Source of the DNA: Rhodospirillaceae bacterium
Lineage (GTDB): Bacteria; Pseudomonadota; Alphaproteobacteria; SMXQ01
Length of the DNA: 56,831 nt
Reading direction: 5' to 3'
NCBI GenBank assembly: GCA_947474495.1
Contig: CANJIM010000008.1
Span: forward strand, 1 to 56,831
Positions within the stretch are counted from its first letter, which is position 1, and the number at the start of each line of letters is the position of its first letter. Positions 43,963-53,354 of the stretch are shown in pieces. The translations under genes and the position numbers were made by a program. The notes under the pieces were generated by a model. It saw only the letters and a program-made list of their open reading frames with translations, was not told where the DNA came from and ran no database searches.

Positions 43963-45456
43963 TCAGCGCGTGGCGAGGCCGAAGCCGCGCTTATCCGCTT
44001 CGACGCTGCAGACGCTGATGGGCTTCTCCGCGCCCGGCGACACGAGTCCCTCGGGACAATAGAAGGCATTCACAAAACCTAGGGGTATCTGCGGCTCGCT
44101 CACGGCTCGCCCAGCAGAAACCCAATGGCTGCGCGGTGCGGCGAGCGCCGCTGCCAACGGCTTGCCCTCGATCATCGTCCCCAGCCCTGTCAGCACTTCG
44201 GCGGCCGGCGCGGGCGCACCTCCCGAACCGGCGGCAGCGAAGAACATCTTATTGACGCGCGGGTTGATCGTCAGCATCGGCGCGATGGCAAGCGCGTCGC
44301 TGGCCGTCGGCGGCACGGCCATGACGATGCCGGTATCGCCGGCCGGCTTGGCGCTGCCGAACATGCGGCCCATGCTGAAGGCGCAGGCCACCGTGTTGCT
44401 GTCCTGATCGGCAATGACGAAGCTCGCGCCGCTCTGCGACGCGCCGAGCGGCATCTCATTCATCCCGGACACCGATTGCGCCACCGCTTTGGCTTGCGTG
44501 TCGGCCAACAAGGCCGGACGCGCCTGGGCCGCAGCGCCGCGATACTTGCCGTCAGTGGCGAGCCCCGTCCACATCCCGGCAGCCACCGCACCGCCTGGCG
44601 TCGGCGCGAAGTGGCTAATAAGAAGATCTTGCGTCACCTGGATCGTTTCCCGGAACTGCGGCGCATAACCGCGCATAGCTTCGACCGTCACATCGCTGCC
44701 GGTAGCGCGCGCCGCAGCGACATAGCTCTGCAAGAATGCCCCGTTGTAGAAATCACCCGGTGAACGACGAATCACGCCGAGTGTCGCCGCCAAAGCCAAT
44801 TGGCTGATGCGCTCGCCTTCGAGCGGTAGGCGGCCGCCTGAGCCGGCATAGAGCCGCGCCAAAGCCGGATTATCGGCGAGGAGGGCGCTCGACGCCGCCA
44901 AATCGCGGGCGAAGCCGCGCGACACCAGAAAGCCGAAGCGGGCCATATCTTCGGCTGGCTTAACCATTTGCTCCCAACGCAGCTTGCCGTATTTGGCATG
45001 TAGCGCGTACATCCCACGCGGCGCGCCGGGTACGCCCGGCGGACCAGCGAAATCGAGCGCCTCGACGCGTTTGACCTTTTCGCTGAAAAGCACGCATTGA
45101 CCGCTGCTGGCGAGGCCGGCGATTGACGGGCGCGTGACCGTCATGGTGAAGAACACCGCCACAGCCGCGTCCATCGCGTTGCCGCCGGCCGAAAGGATTT
45201 CACGGCCAATAACCGCCGCGCGCGGTTCGTCCGCCGCGACGCCGCCAAGGAACCCTGGCACAAAGCCCAGGTCCCTCTCCTTCGGGTTGCCGGCGCTCGG
45301 GCTGCAAGCGCCGAGGCCAATTGCGGCAATTAGAAGGCAACCCCAGAGCCGGACGGCAGATTGACGCCGGTGAGCGGCATACCTACCTTGGGGGGGAAGT
45401 TCAGGAGCCAATTGCGTGCGCAAAGCTTTCAAATCCTTATGCGTCGGTCTGACCAC
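43963..45456 (-). CDS. gamma-glutamyltransferase-like lipoprotein, catalytically doubtful
   Basis: A 497-codon frame of the GGT (Ntn-hydrolase) superfamily. A lipoprotein signal precedes the lipobox LGAC (Cys51). Family features include EILSAGGNAMDAAVA near residue 88 and the late GVVRR...DFYNGA-type region. The region of the nucleophile, normally TTH-S-V-D, reads QSGASFVIADQD (341-352), so the Thr is not present. The Arg that binds the glutamate carboxylate (normally LDFRETAP) is missing from LDFAGPPG. Processing and transferase activity are therefore doubtful. The true start is uncertain; the listed one overlaps the divergent M48 protease gene by 41 bp, and a later TTG could be used. Confidence 0.72.
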   Translation of the reverse strand: MVRPTHKDLKALRTQLAPELPPQGRYAAHRRQSAVRLWGCLLIAAIGLGACSPSAGNPKERDLGFVPGFLGGVAADEPRAAVIGREILSAGGNAMDAAVAVFFTMTVTRPSIAGLASSGQCVLFSEKVKRVEALDFAGPPGVPGAPRGMYALHAKYGKLRWEQMVKPAEDMARFGFLVSRGFARDLAASSALLADNPALARLYAGSGGRLPLEGERISQLALAATLGVIRRSPGDFYNGAFLQSYVAAARATGSDVTVEAMRGYAPQFRETIQVTQDLLISHFAPTPGGAVAAGMWTGLATDGKYRGAAAQARPALLADTQAKAVAQSVSGMNEMPLGASQSGASFVIADQDSNTVACAFSMGRMFGSAKPAGDTGIVMAVPPTASDALAIAPMLTINPRVNKMFFAAAGSGGAPAPAAEVLTGLGTMIEGKPLAAALAAPRSHWVSAGRAVSEPQIPLGFVNAFYCPEGLVSPGAEKPISVCSVEADKRGFGLATR

Positions 45457-46822
45457 CGCATCCGTCGCCTTGACGCCGCTCGGCCTGAATTGGAATGGGC
45501 TTCGCTCGGGCTTGCCGGTGATCGAGCTGACCTCCGGGGCCGCTTACGCCGCCGCGGCGCCGCGCTTGATCCGCGATGCCGAAATCGAAAATACCATTCG
45601 CGCTTGGGCGTCGCCAGTCTTTGAGGCTGCCGGGCTGAATCCCGCCGACGTCGATATCTACCTGGTCAACGACAACTCAATCAACGCCTTCGTCGCCGGT
45701 GGCATGAACCTGTTCATCCATACCGGCCTCTTGATGCGCAGCAAGACGCCAAACCAGGTGATCGGCGTGATCGCCCACGAAACCGGTCATATCTCCGGCG
45801 GCCACCTGGCGCGCTTTCAGGACAAGATCAAGGACGCCTCGCTGACCGCTATCCTCGCTATGGTGATCGGCGCGGGCGCGGCCGTGGCGGGGGCCGGGGG
45901 CGCCGGCATCGCCGTGATGGGCGGCGGCATGGGCGTGGCGCAAAACAGCATCCTCGCCTTTAGCCGGACCCAGGAAGCCTCGGCCGACCAAGCCGGCATG
46001 CGCTTTCTTGAAGAGACCGGTCAATCGGCGCGGGGCATGGCGGAATTCTTTCACGTCCTCTCCGGCCAAGAGCTGCTCAACAGCAGCCAGCAAGACCCCT
46101 ACGTCCGCACCCACCCGCTGACCCGTGACCGTATCGAGGCAGTGGATGCCCAGGTCGCCAAATCGAAGTTCGCCGACGCATCGGATAAGCCCGAATTCAT
46201 CGAGATGCACAAACGGATGATCGCCAAGCTTTCTGGCTTCATCCTGTCGCCGCCAACCACACTCTCGCGCTTCAAGGAAGACGACAAAAGCGTGCCCGCG
46301 CGCTACGCCCGCGCCGTCGCCTATTACCGCCTGCCCGACATGGCGAAGGCGCTCCCGCTGATCGACCAGCTGATCGCCGAAGAGCCGAACAATGCCTATT
46401 TCTATGAATTGAAGGGCCAGATGCTGTTCGAGAACGGCCGCGGCAAGGAAGCCCTCACGCCCTATCAGAAATCTGTCGATCTTATGCCCAACGAGGCGAC
46501 CCTGCGGGTCGGCCTCGCCCAAGCCATGATCGAGCGAAACGATCCCGCCTTGAATAAGGAAGCCATCAACAACCTGCGGCGCGCGACGCAACGCGAGCCA
46601 CTCAACGCCTTCGCCTGGTCGCAGCTCGCCATCGCCTATGGGCGCGACGAGCAGCTCGGGATGAGCGCACTAGCGTCGGCCGAAGCGGCGCTGGCGCGCG
46701 GCAACAAGCGCGAAGCCCGCCTGCAGGGCGCCCGCGCGGAAAAGCTGCTGCCGCGCGGCTCGCCCGGCTGGATTCGCCTGCAGGACATCCAAACCGCCGC
46801 GCGCAAGAGCGACGACGATTAG
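45416..46822 (+). CDS. M48 family metalloprotease with TPR region (BepA/YfgC-like)
   Basis: A 468-residue periplasmic zinc protease/chaperone. The signal peptide ends around AYAAAA (residue 45). The HExxH motif is VIAHETGHISGGH and the third zinc ligand is the Glu of EASADQAGMRFL. The glycine-rich membrane-associated loop AGAGGAGIAVMGGGMG lies between them. From about residue 300, TPR repeats follow. Such proteins mature or degrade outer-membrane LptD/BamA substrates. The start is a GTG at 45416 with AGGAG 9 nt upstream. Confidence 0.92.
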   Translation: MRKAFKSLCVGLTTASVALTPLGLNWNGLRSGLPVIELTSGAAYAAAAPRLIRDAEIENTIRAWASPVFEAAGLNPADVDIYLVNDNSINAFVAGGMNLFIHTGLLMRSKTPNQVIGVIAHETGHISGGHLARFQDKIKDASLTAILAMVIGAGAAVAGAGGAGIAVMGGGMGVAQNSILAFSRTQEASADQAGMRFLEETGQSARGMAEFFHVLSGQELLNSSQQDPYVRTHPLTRDRIEAVDAQVAKSKFADASDKPEFIEMHKRMIAKLSGFILSPPTTLSRFKEDDKSVPARYARAVAYYRLPDMAKALPLIDQLIAEEPNNAYFYELKGQMLFENGRGKEALTPYQKSVDLMPNEATLRVGLAQAMIERNDPALNKEAINNLRRATQREPLNAFAWSQLAIAYGRDEQLGMSALASAEAALARGNKREARLQGARAEKLLPRGSPGWIRLQDIQTAARKSDDD

Positions 46823-46827
46823 TTTGA

Positions 46828-47478
46828 CTAAGCCGCGTCAGGCTGACGGGAAGGCTGGGCCGCAGCGAAGGCCGGCAGCTTTTCGCAGGTCTCGTAAATC
46901 CGCATGATCGTCGGATAATCGCCGAGCGGGCAGTCGAAGCGCTTGGCGTTGAACACCTGCGGCACCAGGCAAATATCCGCGACGGTCGGTGCGTCGCCCT
47001 GGCAGAACAAGCCGGTTTCGGCGTTGTCGGCCAGCATCGGCTCCAGCGCGTCGAAGCCGAGCTTGATCCAATGACGATACCAGGCGAGTTTGGCGTCTTC
47101 CGAAGCGCCCAGCGTGCCTGTCAGGTAATTGAGCACGCGCAAGTTGTTCAGCGGATGCATCTCGCAGGCGATCATCAGCGCGATGCCGCGCGCTCGGGCG
47201 CGTGCCGCCGGGCCCTGCGGCAGGATCGGCGGCGTCGGGTGGGTCTCTTCGAGATATTCGAGAATGGCCAGCGACTGCACCAGAGCATGGCCGTCGTCTT
47301 CCAACACAGGCACCAAGAGCTGCGGATTGAGCTTGCGGAACGCCGGCAAGAATTGGTCGCCGCCGCCTGGCCGCGAGATATGCACGGACAGTTGCTCGGC
47401 GGCGATGCCCTTGAGCGCCAACGCGATGCGCAAGCGATAGCTCGCGGACGAGCGGAAAAATCCGTGCAGCTTCATCAC
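46828..47478 (-). CDS. maiA: zeta-class glutathione S-transferase / maleylacetoacetate isomerase
   Basis: A 216-residue GST. The N-terminal thioredoxin-like domain begins KLHGFFRSSASYRLRIALAL, the SSxSxRxRIAL signature of the zeta class, whose members isomerise maleylacetoacetate in tyrosine breakdown. LVPVLEDDGHALVQSLAILEYLEE is the glutathione-binding segment, and the C-terminal domain contains GDAPTVADICLVPQVFNA. No other tyrosine-catabolism gene is in the window, so the exact substrate is inferred from class. Confidence 0.88.
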   Translation of the reverse strand: MMKLHGFFRSSASYRLRIALALKGIAAEQLSVHISRPGGGDQFLPAFRKLNPQLLVPVLEDDGHALVQSLAILEYLEETHPTPPILPQGPAARARARGIALMIACEMHPLNNLRVLNYLTGTLGASEDAKLAWYRHWIKLGFDALEPMLADNAETGLFCQGDAPTVADICLVPQVFNAKRFDCPLGDYPTIMRIYETCEKLPAFAAAQPSRQPDAA

Positions 47479-47496
47479 TGAATCCTTTTTTGCTTT

Positions 47497-48489
47497 TTAG
47501 ATGAGGCCGGCGAGCGGCGACGATGGATCGGCATAACGCTTCTTCGGCATACGGCCCGCAAGATAGGCGAGACGACCGGCCTCAATCGCGAGCTTCATGG
47601 CGCGCGCCATCTTGATCGGATCCTTCGCCTCGGCGATGGCGGTGTTCATCAGCACGCCGTCGCAGCCGAGCTCCATGGCAATGGCGGCGTCCGACGCGGT
47701 GCCGACGCCGGCATCGACCAGCACCGGCACCTTGGCCTGCTCGATGATCAGGCGGATGCCGACCGGGTTCTGCACGCCGAGGCCGGAGCCGATCGGCGCC
47801 GCGAGCGGCATGATGGCGACGCAGCCCATCTCTTCCAGCCGCTTGGCTTGAATCGGATCGTCGGCGCAATAGACCATGACCTTGAAGCCCTCTTTGACGA
47901 GGGTTTCGGCGGCGCGCACGGTTTCCGGCATGTTGGGATAGAGCGTCTTGTGATCGCCGAGCACTTCGAGCTTCACCAAGTCCCAGCCACCTGCTTCACG
48001 CGCCAGGCGCAACGTCCGCACGGCCTCTTCCGCCGTGTAGCAGCCGGCAGTGTTGGGCAGATAGGTGTAGGTCTTCGGGCTGACGTAATCGACCAGCATC
48101 GGCTTGCCGGGATCGGTCACATTGACGCGCCGCACGGCAACGGTGACGATCTCGGCTCCCGACGCGGCGATGGCGCGCGCCGTCTCCTCGAAGTCCTTAT
48201 ACTTGCCGGTGCCGACGAGCAGACGCGACGTGTAACGTTTGCCCGCGACAGTGAAGCCGTCATCCCCCGCACTGGCGGTGCCGTCGGGCGCACCACCGCC
48301 TATGAAATGCACGATCTCCATCTTGTCGCCGTCGCCGACCTGCGTCACGCCATAGGCCGAACGTGGCACGATCTCGAGGTTCAGTTCGACCGCGACCTTG
48401 CGCGTGTCGAGACCGAGCGTATCGAGCAGTGCTTGGACGCTTTGCGGGGCCGCAAGAGGACGCGGCTCGCCGTTGATGGTGACTTGCAT
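47497..48489 (-). CDS. thiG: ThiS-ThiG fusion: sulfur carrier plus thiazole synthase
   Basis: A 330-residue fusion. Residues 1-66 are the ubiquitin-like sulfur carrier ThiS, ending HFIGGG at 61-66. After a linker of about 12 residues comes ThiG (about 78-330), the TIM-barrel thiazole synthase, with [11 protein letters not shown], the Schiff-base lysine in [15 protein letters not shown] and [14 protein letters not shown]. Free ThiS normally needs a C-terminal Gly-Gly to carry thiocarboxylate, which is internal here. No other thiamine gene is adjacent, and I found no TPP riboswitch in the 200 bp upstream. It starts 19 nt upstream of maiA's start side on the same strand. Confidence 0.93.
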   Translation of the reverse strand: MQVTINGEPRPLAAPQSVQALLDTLGLDTRKVAVELNLEIVPRSAYGVTQVGDGDKMEIVHFIGGGAPDGTASAGDDGFTVAGKRYTSRLLVGTGKYKDFEETARAIAASGAEIVTVAVRRVNVTDPGKPMLVDYVSPKTYTYLPNTAGCYTAEEAVRTLRLAREAGGWDLVKLEVLGDHKTLYPNMPETVRAAETLVKEGFKVMVYCADDPIQAKRLEEMGCVAIMPLAAPIGSGLGVQNPVGIRLIIEQAKVPVLVDAGVGTASDAAIAMELGCDGVLMNTAIAEAKDPIKMARAMKLAIEAGRLAYLAGRMPKKRYADPSSPLAGLI

Positions 48490-48689
48490 GAACTGTCCCT
48501 GGCTGAGCGCGCCTGACCCGAAGGGCCGGGCGCATGAGATCGTCTGACGGGCGGAAGGTTCCCGCCGCAGCGTGTTTTGCCAGGATTATGGCCGATTCAG
48601 CCCCCGGTTCAAGACTCCGGGTTCAATGCGGGGAAAGCCCCAGAAACAGGGCAAAAGGCGGCTTGGGCGACAGCGCCCGGACTGCGCGT

Positions 48690-49085
48690 TTAGCCCGCCA
48701 GGCTATGCAGCGCGTACATGATGCCCATTCCGGCCATGACGATGGCGCCGAGCGTCAGGCAGGCCATGATCATCATGCTCGTGAAACTTGCCTTGGCCTT
48801 TTTCGGAATCGGTTTCTTCGGTGGCGCCGCGATTGTCGACGGCGCCTTCCTGCGCTCCGCCGATTCAGTGTTGACGCGATCGACCTTGGTCGAGCGGTAG
48901 ACCGTGCGCGTATTGCCCTTCTCGGTCACCTCGTCGTAGGTCTCCTCGACGACGCGGATCGCCGAATAGCGGCCGGCGCGCTCCATGCGCTGCGCCTCGT
49001 TGACAGCAAGGTCCTTATCGTCGAGGACCGAATCGATCTTCCATACGCCTTCGCGGAACGTATGAATCTCGAAAACGACCATCAT
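48690..49085 (-). CDS. conserved membrane-anchored protein of unknown function
   Basis: A 131-residue protein. The N-terminal 75 residues look soluble and mixed alpha/beta (VVFEIHTFREGVWKIDSV), followed by a basic Pro/Lys-rich linker (APPKKPIPKKAKA) and one C-terminal membrane helix, about residues 102-128. No known domain is recognised. The start codon overlaps the stop of the upstream PAS_5 gene by 4 nt (ATGA), so the two are probably translated together. Confidence 0.75.
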   Translation of the reverse strand: MMVVFEIHTFREGVWKIDSVLDDKDLAVNEAQRMERAGRYSAIRVVEETYDEVTEKGNTRTVYRSTKVDRVNTESAERRKAPSTIAAPPKKPIPKKAKASFTSMMIMACLTLGAIVMAGMGIMYALHSLAG

Positions 49086-49590
49086 GGCTGCGGGTTCTCA
49101 ATGACTTCGTCATGGCCGAGAATGCGGCAATTGGCGCCGCCAAGCACCACGCTGATGGTTTTGCCGTCGGCGCTAAGCGGCAGCAGGATGCTGCGATAAA
49201 GCAGGCCACGTCCCTGGAAATCAACGAACTGATTGCCGTAGGTCACCGGCACGCCCTTGGCGAGAACATCGCCGAGATAAAAGACATCGAGCGGCCGATC
49301 AGCGTGTCCTTCTGGACCTCGTGAAACGCGAGGCCGGTCGGATCGCTGCCGTACATTTCCTTGTGATAGTCGCCGACATAGCTGAGGCGCGGCGCCCGCT
49401 TCGGATCGTCGACCATGAAGCAGAAGGTCCACATGTCGGGAATCGCCGTCGGATCGACCGCTTCGGGCTGCGGCCAGTCGCGCTCGTCCGCCATCTGCCG
49501 CCAATAGTCGAGCAAACGCAGGACCAGGCGTCGTTCGCGCGGGTGGGGCTCGGTCACGGGATACTCCCAATTCAGGACAATTCTATTCAA
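49082..49590 (-). pseudogene. PAS_5 (DUF1457) protein gene with a frameshift
   Basis: The first frame, from the ATG at 49590, encodes about 100 residues of a PAS_5-type protein (LLDYWRQMADERDWP, DMWTFCFMVDDPKRAP, DTLIGR) and then hits a stop. The continuation (LDVFYLGDVLAKGVPVTYG, then FVDFQGRGLLYRSILLPLS) is in a second frame ending at 49082. The break is at about 49288-49295; restoring one missing base after GGC CG would join the two. The protein would be about 168 residues. Either the gene is inactivated or there is a sequencing error. PAS_5 proteins are common in alphaproteobacteria and of mostly unknown role. Confidence 0.75.
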
Positions 49591-49757
49591 AATAAATAAG
49601 GTAAAATGGTTAACGGGTTGTAAAACGCCTGGGTTACGCCGTCCATACCCCTTGCCCGATCAGGCACTTGTCCGGGGATTCTGCCATTGGCCGGTTGCGC
49701 CCCGTAAAGGCATGGGATAAAGCTCGCCAACCGCCTCTCGAAGGAAATTTGCTGCCG

Positions 49758-50243
49758 ATGCCACAATCTGTGCTGGTCCTGAACGGTCCCAACCTCAACC
49801 TGTTGGGGATCCGCGAGCCCGAGATTTATGGGCGGGAGACCCTGGCCGATATCGCCGCGCTGTGCAAAGACGCCGGCAAGCGGCTCGGCCTCGCCATCGA
49901 TTTTCGCCAAAGCAACAGCGAGGCCGAACTGGTCGGCTGGATTCAGGAGGCGCGCGGCAAGAAAGCCGGCATCCTGATCAATGCTGGCGCCCTCACCCAC
50001 ACCTCAATCTCGCTGCTCGACGCCTTGCTGGCGAGCGAGCTGCCGGTGATAGAAGTTCACCTGTCGAACCTGTTTCGCCGCGAGGAATTCCGGCATCACT
50101 CCTACATCTCGCGCGCCGCGCGCGGGCTGATCTGCGGCCTCGGCTCGCAGGGCTACGTGCTGGCCCTCGAAGCGATGGCGCGCATCGTCGGCGACGACGC
50201 CGCGACTGGCAAAAACGCCCCTAAGGCTAAGAGGACGAAATAA
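49758..50243 (+). CDS. aroQ: 3-dehydroquinate dehydratase, type II
   Basis: Third step of the shikimate pathway. The 161-residue protein has the type II landmarks: [21 protein letters not shown] with the catalytic Tyr, the Arg-bearing [14 protein letters not shown], the [17 protein letters not shown] strand, and the His in [17 protein letters not shown]. The ATG at 49758 is used; an upstream frame to 49668 is not protein-like. The stop overlaps the accB start (TAATG), so aroQ, accB and accC form one unit. Confidence 0.96.
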   Translation: MPQSVLVLNGPNLNLLGIREPEIYGRETLADIAALCKDAGKRLGLAIDFRQSNSEAELVGWIQEARGKKAGILINAGALTHTSISLLDALLASELPVIEVHLSNLFRREEFRHHSYISRAARGLICGLGSQGYVLALEAMARIVGDDAATGKNAPKAKRTK

Positions 50244-50698
50244 TGGCGAAGCCCAATGTCGAAGAAGACTTGGTCCGAAAGCTGGCCAAGCTACTCGAAG
50301 AGACCGGACTGACCGAAATCGAAGTTGCCGACGGCAGCTGGAAAGTGCGCGTGTCGAAGGCCTCCGGCAATGCCGGCATGGTCCCGGCGGCGGTCGCTGC
50401 GGCGACCACGGCGGCCGTGAACGCCGCGACCCATCCGGCCGCGGTCGAGGACATCTCGCGCCACCCCGGCGCCGTGACCTCGCCGATGGTCGGCACTGTC
50501 TATGCCGCCCCCGAGCCGAATGCGCCGGCCTTCGTCAAGGTCGGCGATCACGTCACCCAGGGCCAGACCCTTCTGCTCATCGAAGCGATGAAGACGATGA
50601 ACCCGATCCGCGCGACGCGCGCCGGCAAGGTCAGCCAGATCCTTGTCGTCAATGCCGCGCCGGTCGAGTACGGCGAAGTGCTGTTGATTATCGAGTGA
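50243..50698 (+). CDS. accB: biotin carboxyl carrier protein of acetyl-CoA carboxylase
   Basis: A 151-residue carrier for the first step of fatty acid synthesis. The N-terminal region is followed by an Ala-rich flexible linker ([17 protein letters not shown]), then the biotinyl domain from about residue 75. The biotinylated lysine is in [10 protein letters not shown], a common alphaproteobacterial form of the AMKM motif. The gene overlaps aroQ and accC by one to a few bases. Confidence 0.96.
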   Translation: MAKPNVEEDLVRKLAKLLEETGLTEIEVADGSWKVRVSKASGNAGMVPAAVAAATTAAVNAATHPAAVEDISRHPGAVTSPMVGTVYAAPEPNAPAFVKVGDHVTQGQTLLLIEAMKTMNPIRATRAGKVSQILVVNAAPVEYGEVLLIIE

Positions 50699-52041
50699 TG
50701 TTCGACAAGGTCCTCATCGCCAACCGCGGCGAGATCGCGCTTCGTATCCATCGCGCTTGTCGCGAGATGGGCATTTCAACAGTGGCCGTGCATTCGACTG
50801 CCGACGCCGATGCCATGCATGTGCGCCTAGCAGACGAAAGCGTCTGCATCGGCCCCCCAGCGCCCAAGGACAGCTATTTGAGCATGCCGGCAATCCTGTC
50901 GGCGGCGATCATCACCAATGCCGACGCGATTCACCCCGGCTATGGCCTGTTATCGGAGAACGCCACCTTCGCCGCCATGGTCGAAGAACATGGCTTCACC
51001 TTTATCGGCCCGTCGTCGGAACATATCCGCATGATGGGCGACAAGATCGTCGCCAAGGAAACCATGATTGCGGCGGGCGTGCCCTGCGTGCCCGGTTCGG
51101 CAGGATCGCTCGAAGATCCAGAGACCGTGCGCGCCACGGCGAAGCGCATCGGCTATCCGGTGCTGATCAAGGCATCGGGCGGCGGCGGCGGTCGCGGCAT
51201 GAAAGTGGCCGAAGACGATTCTCAAGTGGTCGAGGCTTACATGAGCGCCCGCGCCGAAGCCAAGTCGGCCTTCGGCAACGACCAAGTCTACATGGAGAAG
51301 TATCTTTCCCATCCGCGCCATATCGAGGTGCAGATCCTCGGCGACGCGCATGGCAACGTGGTTCATCTCGGCGAGCGCGACTGCTCACTGCAGCGTCGCC
51401 ATCAGAAACTGCTCGAAGAGGCGCCGTCGCCGGCACTCAATCCCGAAGCCCGCGCCCGCATCGGCAAGATCGCGGTCAATGCGATCAAAAAGCTCGGCTA
51501 TCTCGGCGCCGGCACGCTGGAGTTCCTCTACCAGGACGGCGAGTTCTACTTCATCGAGATGAACACCCGCCTGCAGGTCGAGCATCCTATTAGCGAGATG
51601 ATCAGCGGCGTCGACATCGTGCGCGAGCAGCTGCGCATCGCCGCCGGCTCGCCCCTCAGCTTCAAGCAAGAAGATATCAAGTTCAGCGGCCATGCGATCG
51701 AGTGCCGCATCAATGCCGAAACGTCGGACACCTTCACGCCAGCGCCGGGCAAGGTGCGTGACTACCACCCGCCAGGCGGCCTCGGGGTGCGCGTCGATTC
51801 GGCGCTTTATGCCGGCTATACCGTGCCGCCCTACTACGACAGCCTGATCTCAAAGCTGATCGTGCATGGCGCGACGCGCAACGAATGCCTGATGCGCCTG
51901 CGCCGTTCGCTCGAGGAATATGTCATCGCCGGCATCGAGACGACGATTCCGTTGCATCGCCGCCTCGTGAACGCGCCGGACTTCGTCAACGGCGAGTACG
52001 ACATCCATTGGCTCGAACGGTTCGTTGGTCTTAAGAAATAA
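50698..52041 (+). CDS. accC: biotin carboxylase of acetyl-CoA carboxylase
   Basis: A 447-residue ATP-grasp enzyme that carboxylates biotin on AccB. Visible are [20 protein letters not shown], the glycine-rich ATP loop [23 protein letters not shown], the catalytic [19 protein letters not shown] and the active-site [16 protein letters not shown]. The ATG at 50698 shares bases with the accB stop (TGATG); a GTG one codon earlier is also possible. Confidence 0.96.
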   Translation: MFDKVLIANRGEIALRIHRACREMGISTVAVHSTADADAMHVRLADESVCIGPPAPKDSYLSMPAILSAAIITNADAIHPGYGLLSENATFAAMVEEHGFTFIGPSSEHIRMMGDKIVAKETMIAAGVPCVPGSAGSLEDPETVRATAKRIGYPVLIKASGGGGGRGMKVAEDDSQVVEAYMSARAEAKSAFGNDQVYMEKYLSHPRHIEVQILGDAHGNVVHLGERDCSLQRRHQKLLEEAPSPALNPEARARIGKIAVNAIKKLGYLGAGTLEFLYQDGEFYFIEMNTRLQVEHPISEMISGVDIVREQLRIAAGSPLSFKQEDIKFSGHAIECRINAETSDTFTPAPGKVRDYHPPGGLGVRVDSALYAGYTVPPYYDSLISKLIVHGATRNECLMRLRRSLEEYVIAGIETTIPLHRRLVNAPDFVNGEYDIHWLERFVGLKK

Positions 52042-52061
52042 CGGGCCTTAAGAAATAACGG
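52030..52061 (+). repeat. 15-bp tandem duplication at the end of accC
   Basis: CTTAAGAAATAACGG occurs at 52030-52044 and again at 52047-52061. The first copy holds the accC stop codon. It looks like a small slippage duplication in the accC-aat gap. Confidence 0.8.
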
Positions 52062-52103
52062 CGGCGCACAGGGCAATCTTATTCCATGAGCAGGACGGGA
52101 TAG

Positions 52104-52775
52104 ATGAGCGCGCGGGACGGACAGATGTCGGAGCTGACGCCGGACATCCTGATCCGGACCTACGCCGCGGGAATCTTCCCGATGGCGGAAAGCGCCGACG
52201 ACCCGACCCTGTTCTGGGTCGACCCCGACAAGCGCGGCGTGCTGCCGATCGACGCCTTCCACATCACGCGAAAGCTGCAAAAAAAACTGCGGCACAACCC
52301 CTTCGAGATTCGCTGCGATACCGCCTATGAGGCGGTGATCCGCGCCTGCGGTGCTTACCGCCCAGAGCGGCCAAAAACTTGGATCAACAGCGAGATCATT
52401 CGACTCTATTCGGGGCTTTTTGCCATGGGCCATGCCCATTCGGTCGAGACCTGGCTGGGCGACCGCCTGGTCGGCGGGCTTTACGGCGTGTCGATCGCAG
52501 GCGCCTTCTTCGGCGAGAGCATGTTCAGCATCGAGACAGACGCCAGCAAGATCGCGCTCTGCCATCTGATCGCGCGGCTGCGCCGCAGCGGCTACAAGCT
52601 GCTCGACACCCAGTTCACGACGACGCATTTGATTGGCTTCGGCGCCATCGAAATCGACCGCGCCGACTATCGCCGTCAGCTGACGGCGGCGCTGCAGGTG
52701 CCGGCAAATTTCTATCTGGGGCCGCTGGAGCCGTCGGATTTGACGTTCAGGCAGTCTTTGACCCAAACGTCGTAG
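52104..52775 (+). CDS. aat: leucyl/phenylalanyl-tRNA-protein transferase
   Basis: Aat adds Leu or Phe to proteins with basic N termini, marking them for ClpS/ClpAP. The 223-residue protein shows the family start TPDILIRTYAAGIFPMAE, WVDPDKRGVLPID, the central GGLYGVSIAGAFFGESMFS and LLDTQFTTTHLIGFGA. A start at 52104 is used, though a second ATG at residue 8 is also possible. The last 64 bp overlap the convergent DUF2155 gene. Confidence 0.95.
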   Translation: MSARDGQMSELTPDILIRTYAAGIFPMAESADDPTLFWVDPDKRGVLPIDAFHITRKLQKKLRHNPFEIRCDTAYEAVIRACGAYRPERPKTWINSEIIRLYSGLFAMGHAHSVETWLGDRLVGGLYGVSIAGAFFGESMFSIETDASKIALCHLIARLRRSGYKLLDTQFTTTHLIGFGAIEIDRADYRRQLTAALQVPANFYLGPLEPSDLTFRQSLTQTS

Positions 52776-53104
52776 ACCGGGTGCTCGAGCGCCGACAGCG
52801 CCGGCGAGGATCCGAACATCCAGCCCGAGAACAGCACGCGCGGCTCTTCCTCCGGCCGCACTTCCTTGATCTCGAGGAAGGCCGCGCTTTCAGGTGAGTC
52901 TTCCGGCGGCGCCTTGACGCAGCGCTTCACGATAATGTCGAGCGTGCCGAAGCGCACGTCGGCGCCAATCGGCGCCTCGAAGCTGGAGGTCCGCGCGGTG
53001 ACCTTGTCGAGACCCTGCAACAGCGCGCCGCCGCCTTCGAGCGCCCGCGCCGGCGTGGCAGCAAGCAGCGCAGCAGCCACGCAGAATGCGATCAAACGGG
53101 TCAT
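52712..53104 (-). CDS. DUF2155 domain-containing exported protein
   Basis: A 130-residue protein with a signal peptide ending TPARA (residue 21). The DUF2155 core includes LDKVTARTSSFEAPIGADVRF, two cysteines (VKRCVKAPPED and VKDCLN), and VLFSGWMFGSSPALSALEHP with the conserved GWMF-SSPA pattern. The function of this alphaproteobacterial family is unknown. The 3' end lies inside the aat reading frame on the other strand. Confidence 0.88.
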   Translation of the reverse strand: MTRLIAFCVAAALLAATPARALEGGGALLQGLDKVTARTSSFEAPIGADVRFGTLDIIVKRCVKAPPEDSPESAAFLEIKEVRPEEEPRVLFSGWMFGSSPALSALEHPVYDVWVKDCLNVKSDGSSGPR

Positions 53105-53120
53105 CAGCTTTTGCCGCCCA

Positions 53121-53351
53121 TCAACTTTTGCGATAGGGGTTTTCGAGGGCTTCGACGAGGCGGCGCAGCACGTCGCGCACCTGGGCCTCGTCGCAGCCCA
53201 TCAACACGGCGTCCTCGAAGGCGTCCTGTACCATACCGTGAATCTCGCCGAGGTTCTCGTTCAGCAGCTTGATCTTCTCGGTGCAGGACACAGCCGCGCC
53301 TTCAGGCGTTTTCCACACCGCCGGGATGAGAGCTTTGTCGCTCTCGGCCAT
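53121..53351 (-). CDS. small conserved protein of unknown function
   Basis: A 76-residue, probably helical protein (IKLLNENLGEIHGMVQDAFEDAVLMG, shown here only as a helix-rich stretch by composition) without signal or membrane segment. It is packed between the MlaD gene (3 nt upstream) and the DUF2155 gene, all on the minus strand. The tight spacing supports it as a real gene. No domain is recognised. Confidence 0.7.
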   Translation of the reverse strand: MAESDKALIPAVWKTPEGAAVSCTEKIKLLNENLGEIHGMVQDAFEDAVLMGCDEAQVRDVLRRLVEALENPYRKS

Positions 53352-53354
53352 GAT

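Noticed and set aside
48490-48689. TPP riboswitch upstream of the thiS-thiG fusion
   Set aside because: I looked for the CTGAGA and ACCTGA-type conserved segments in order and did not find them.
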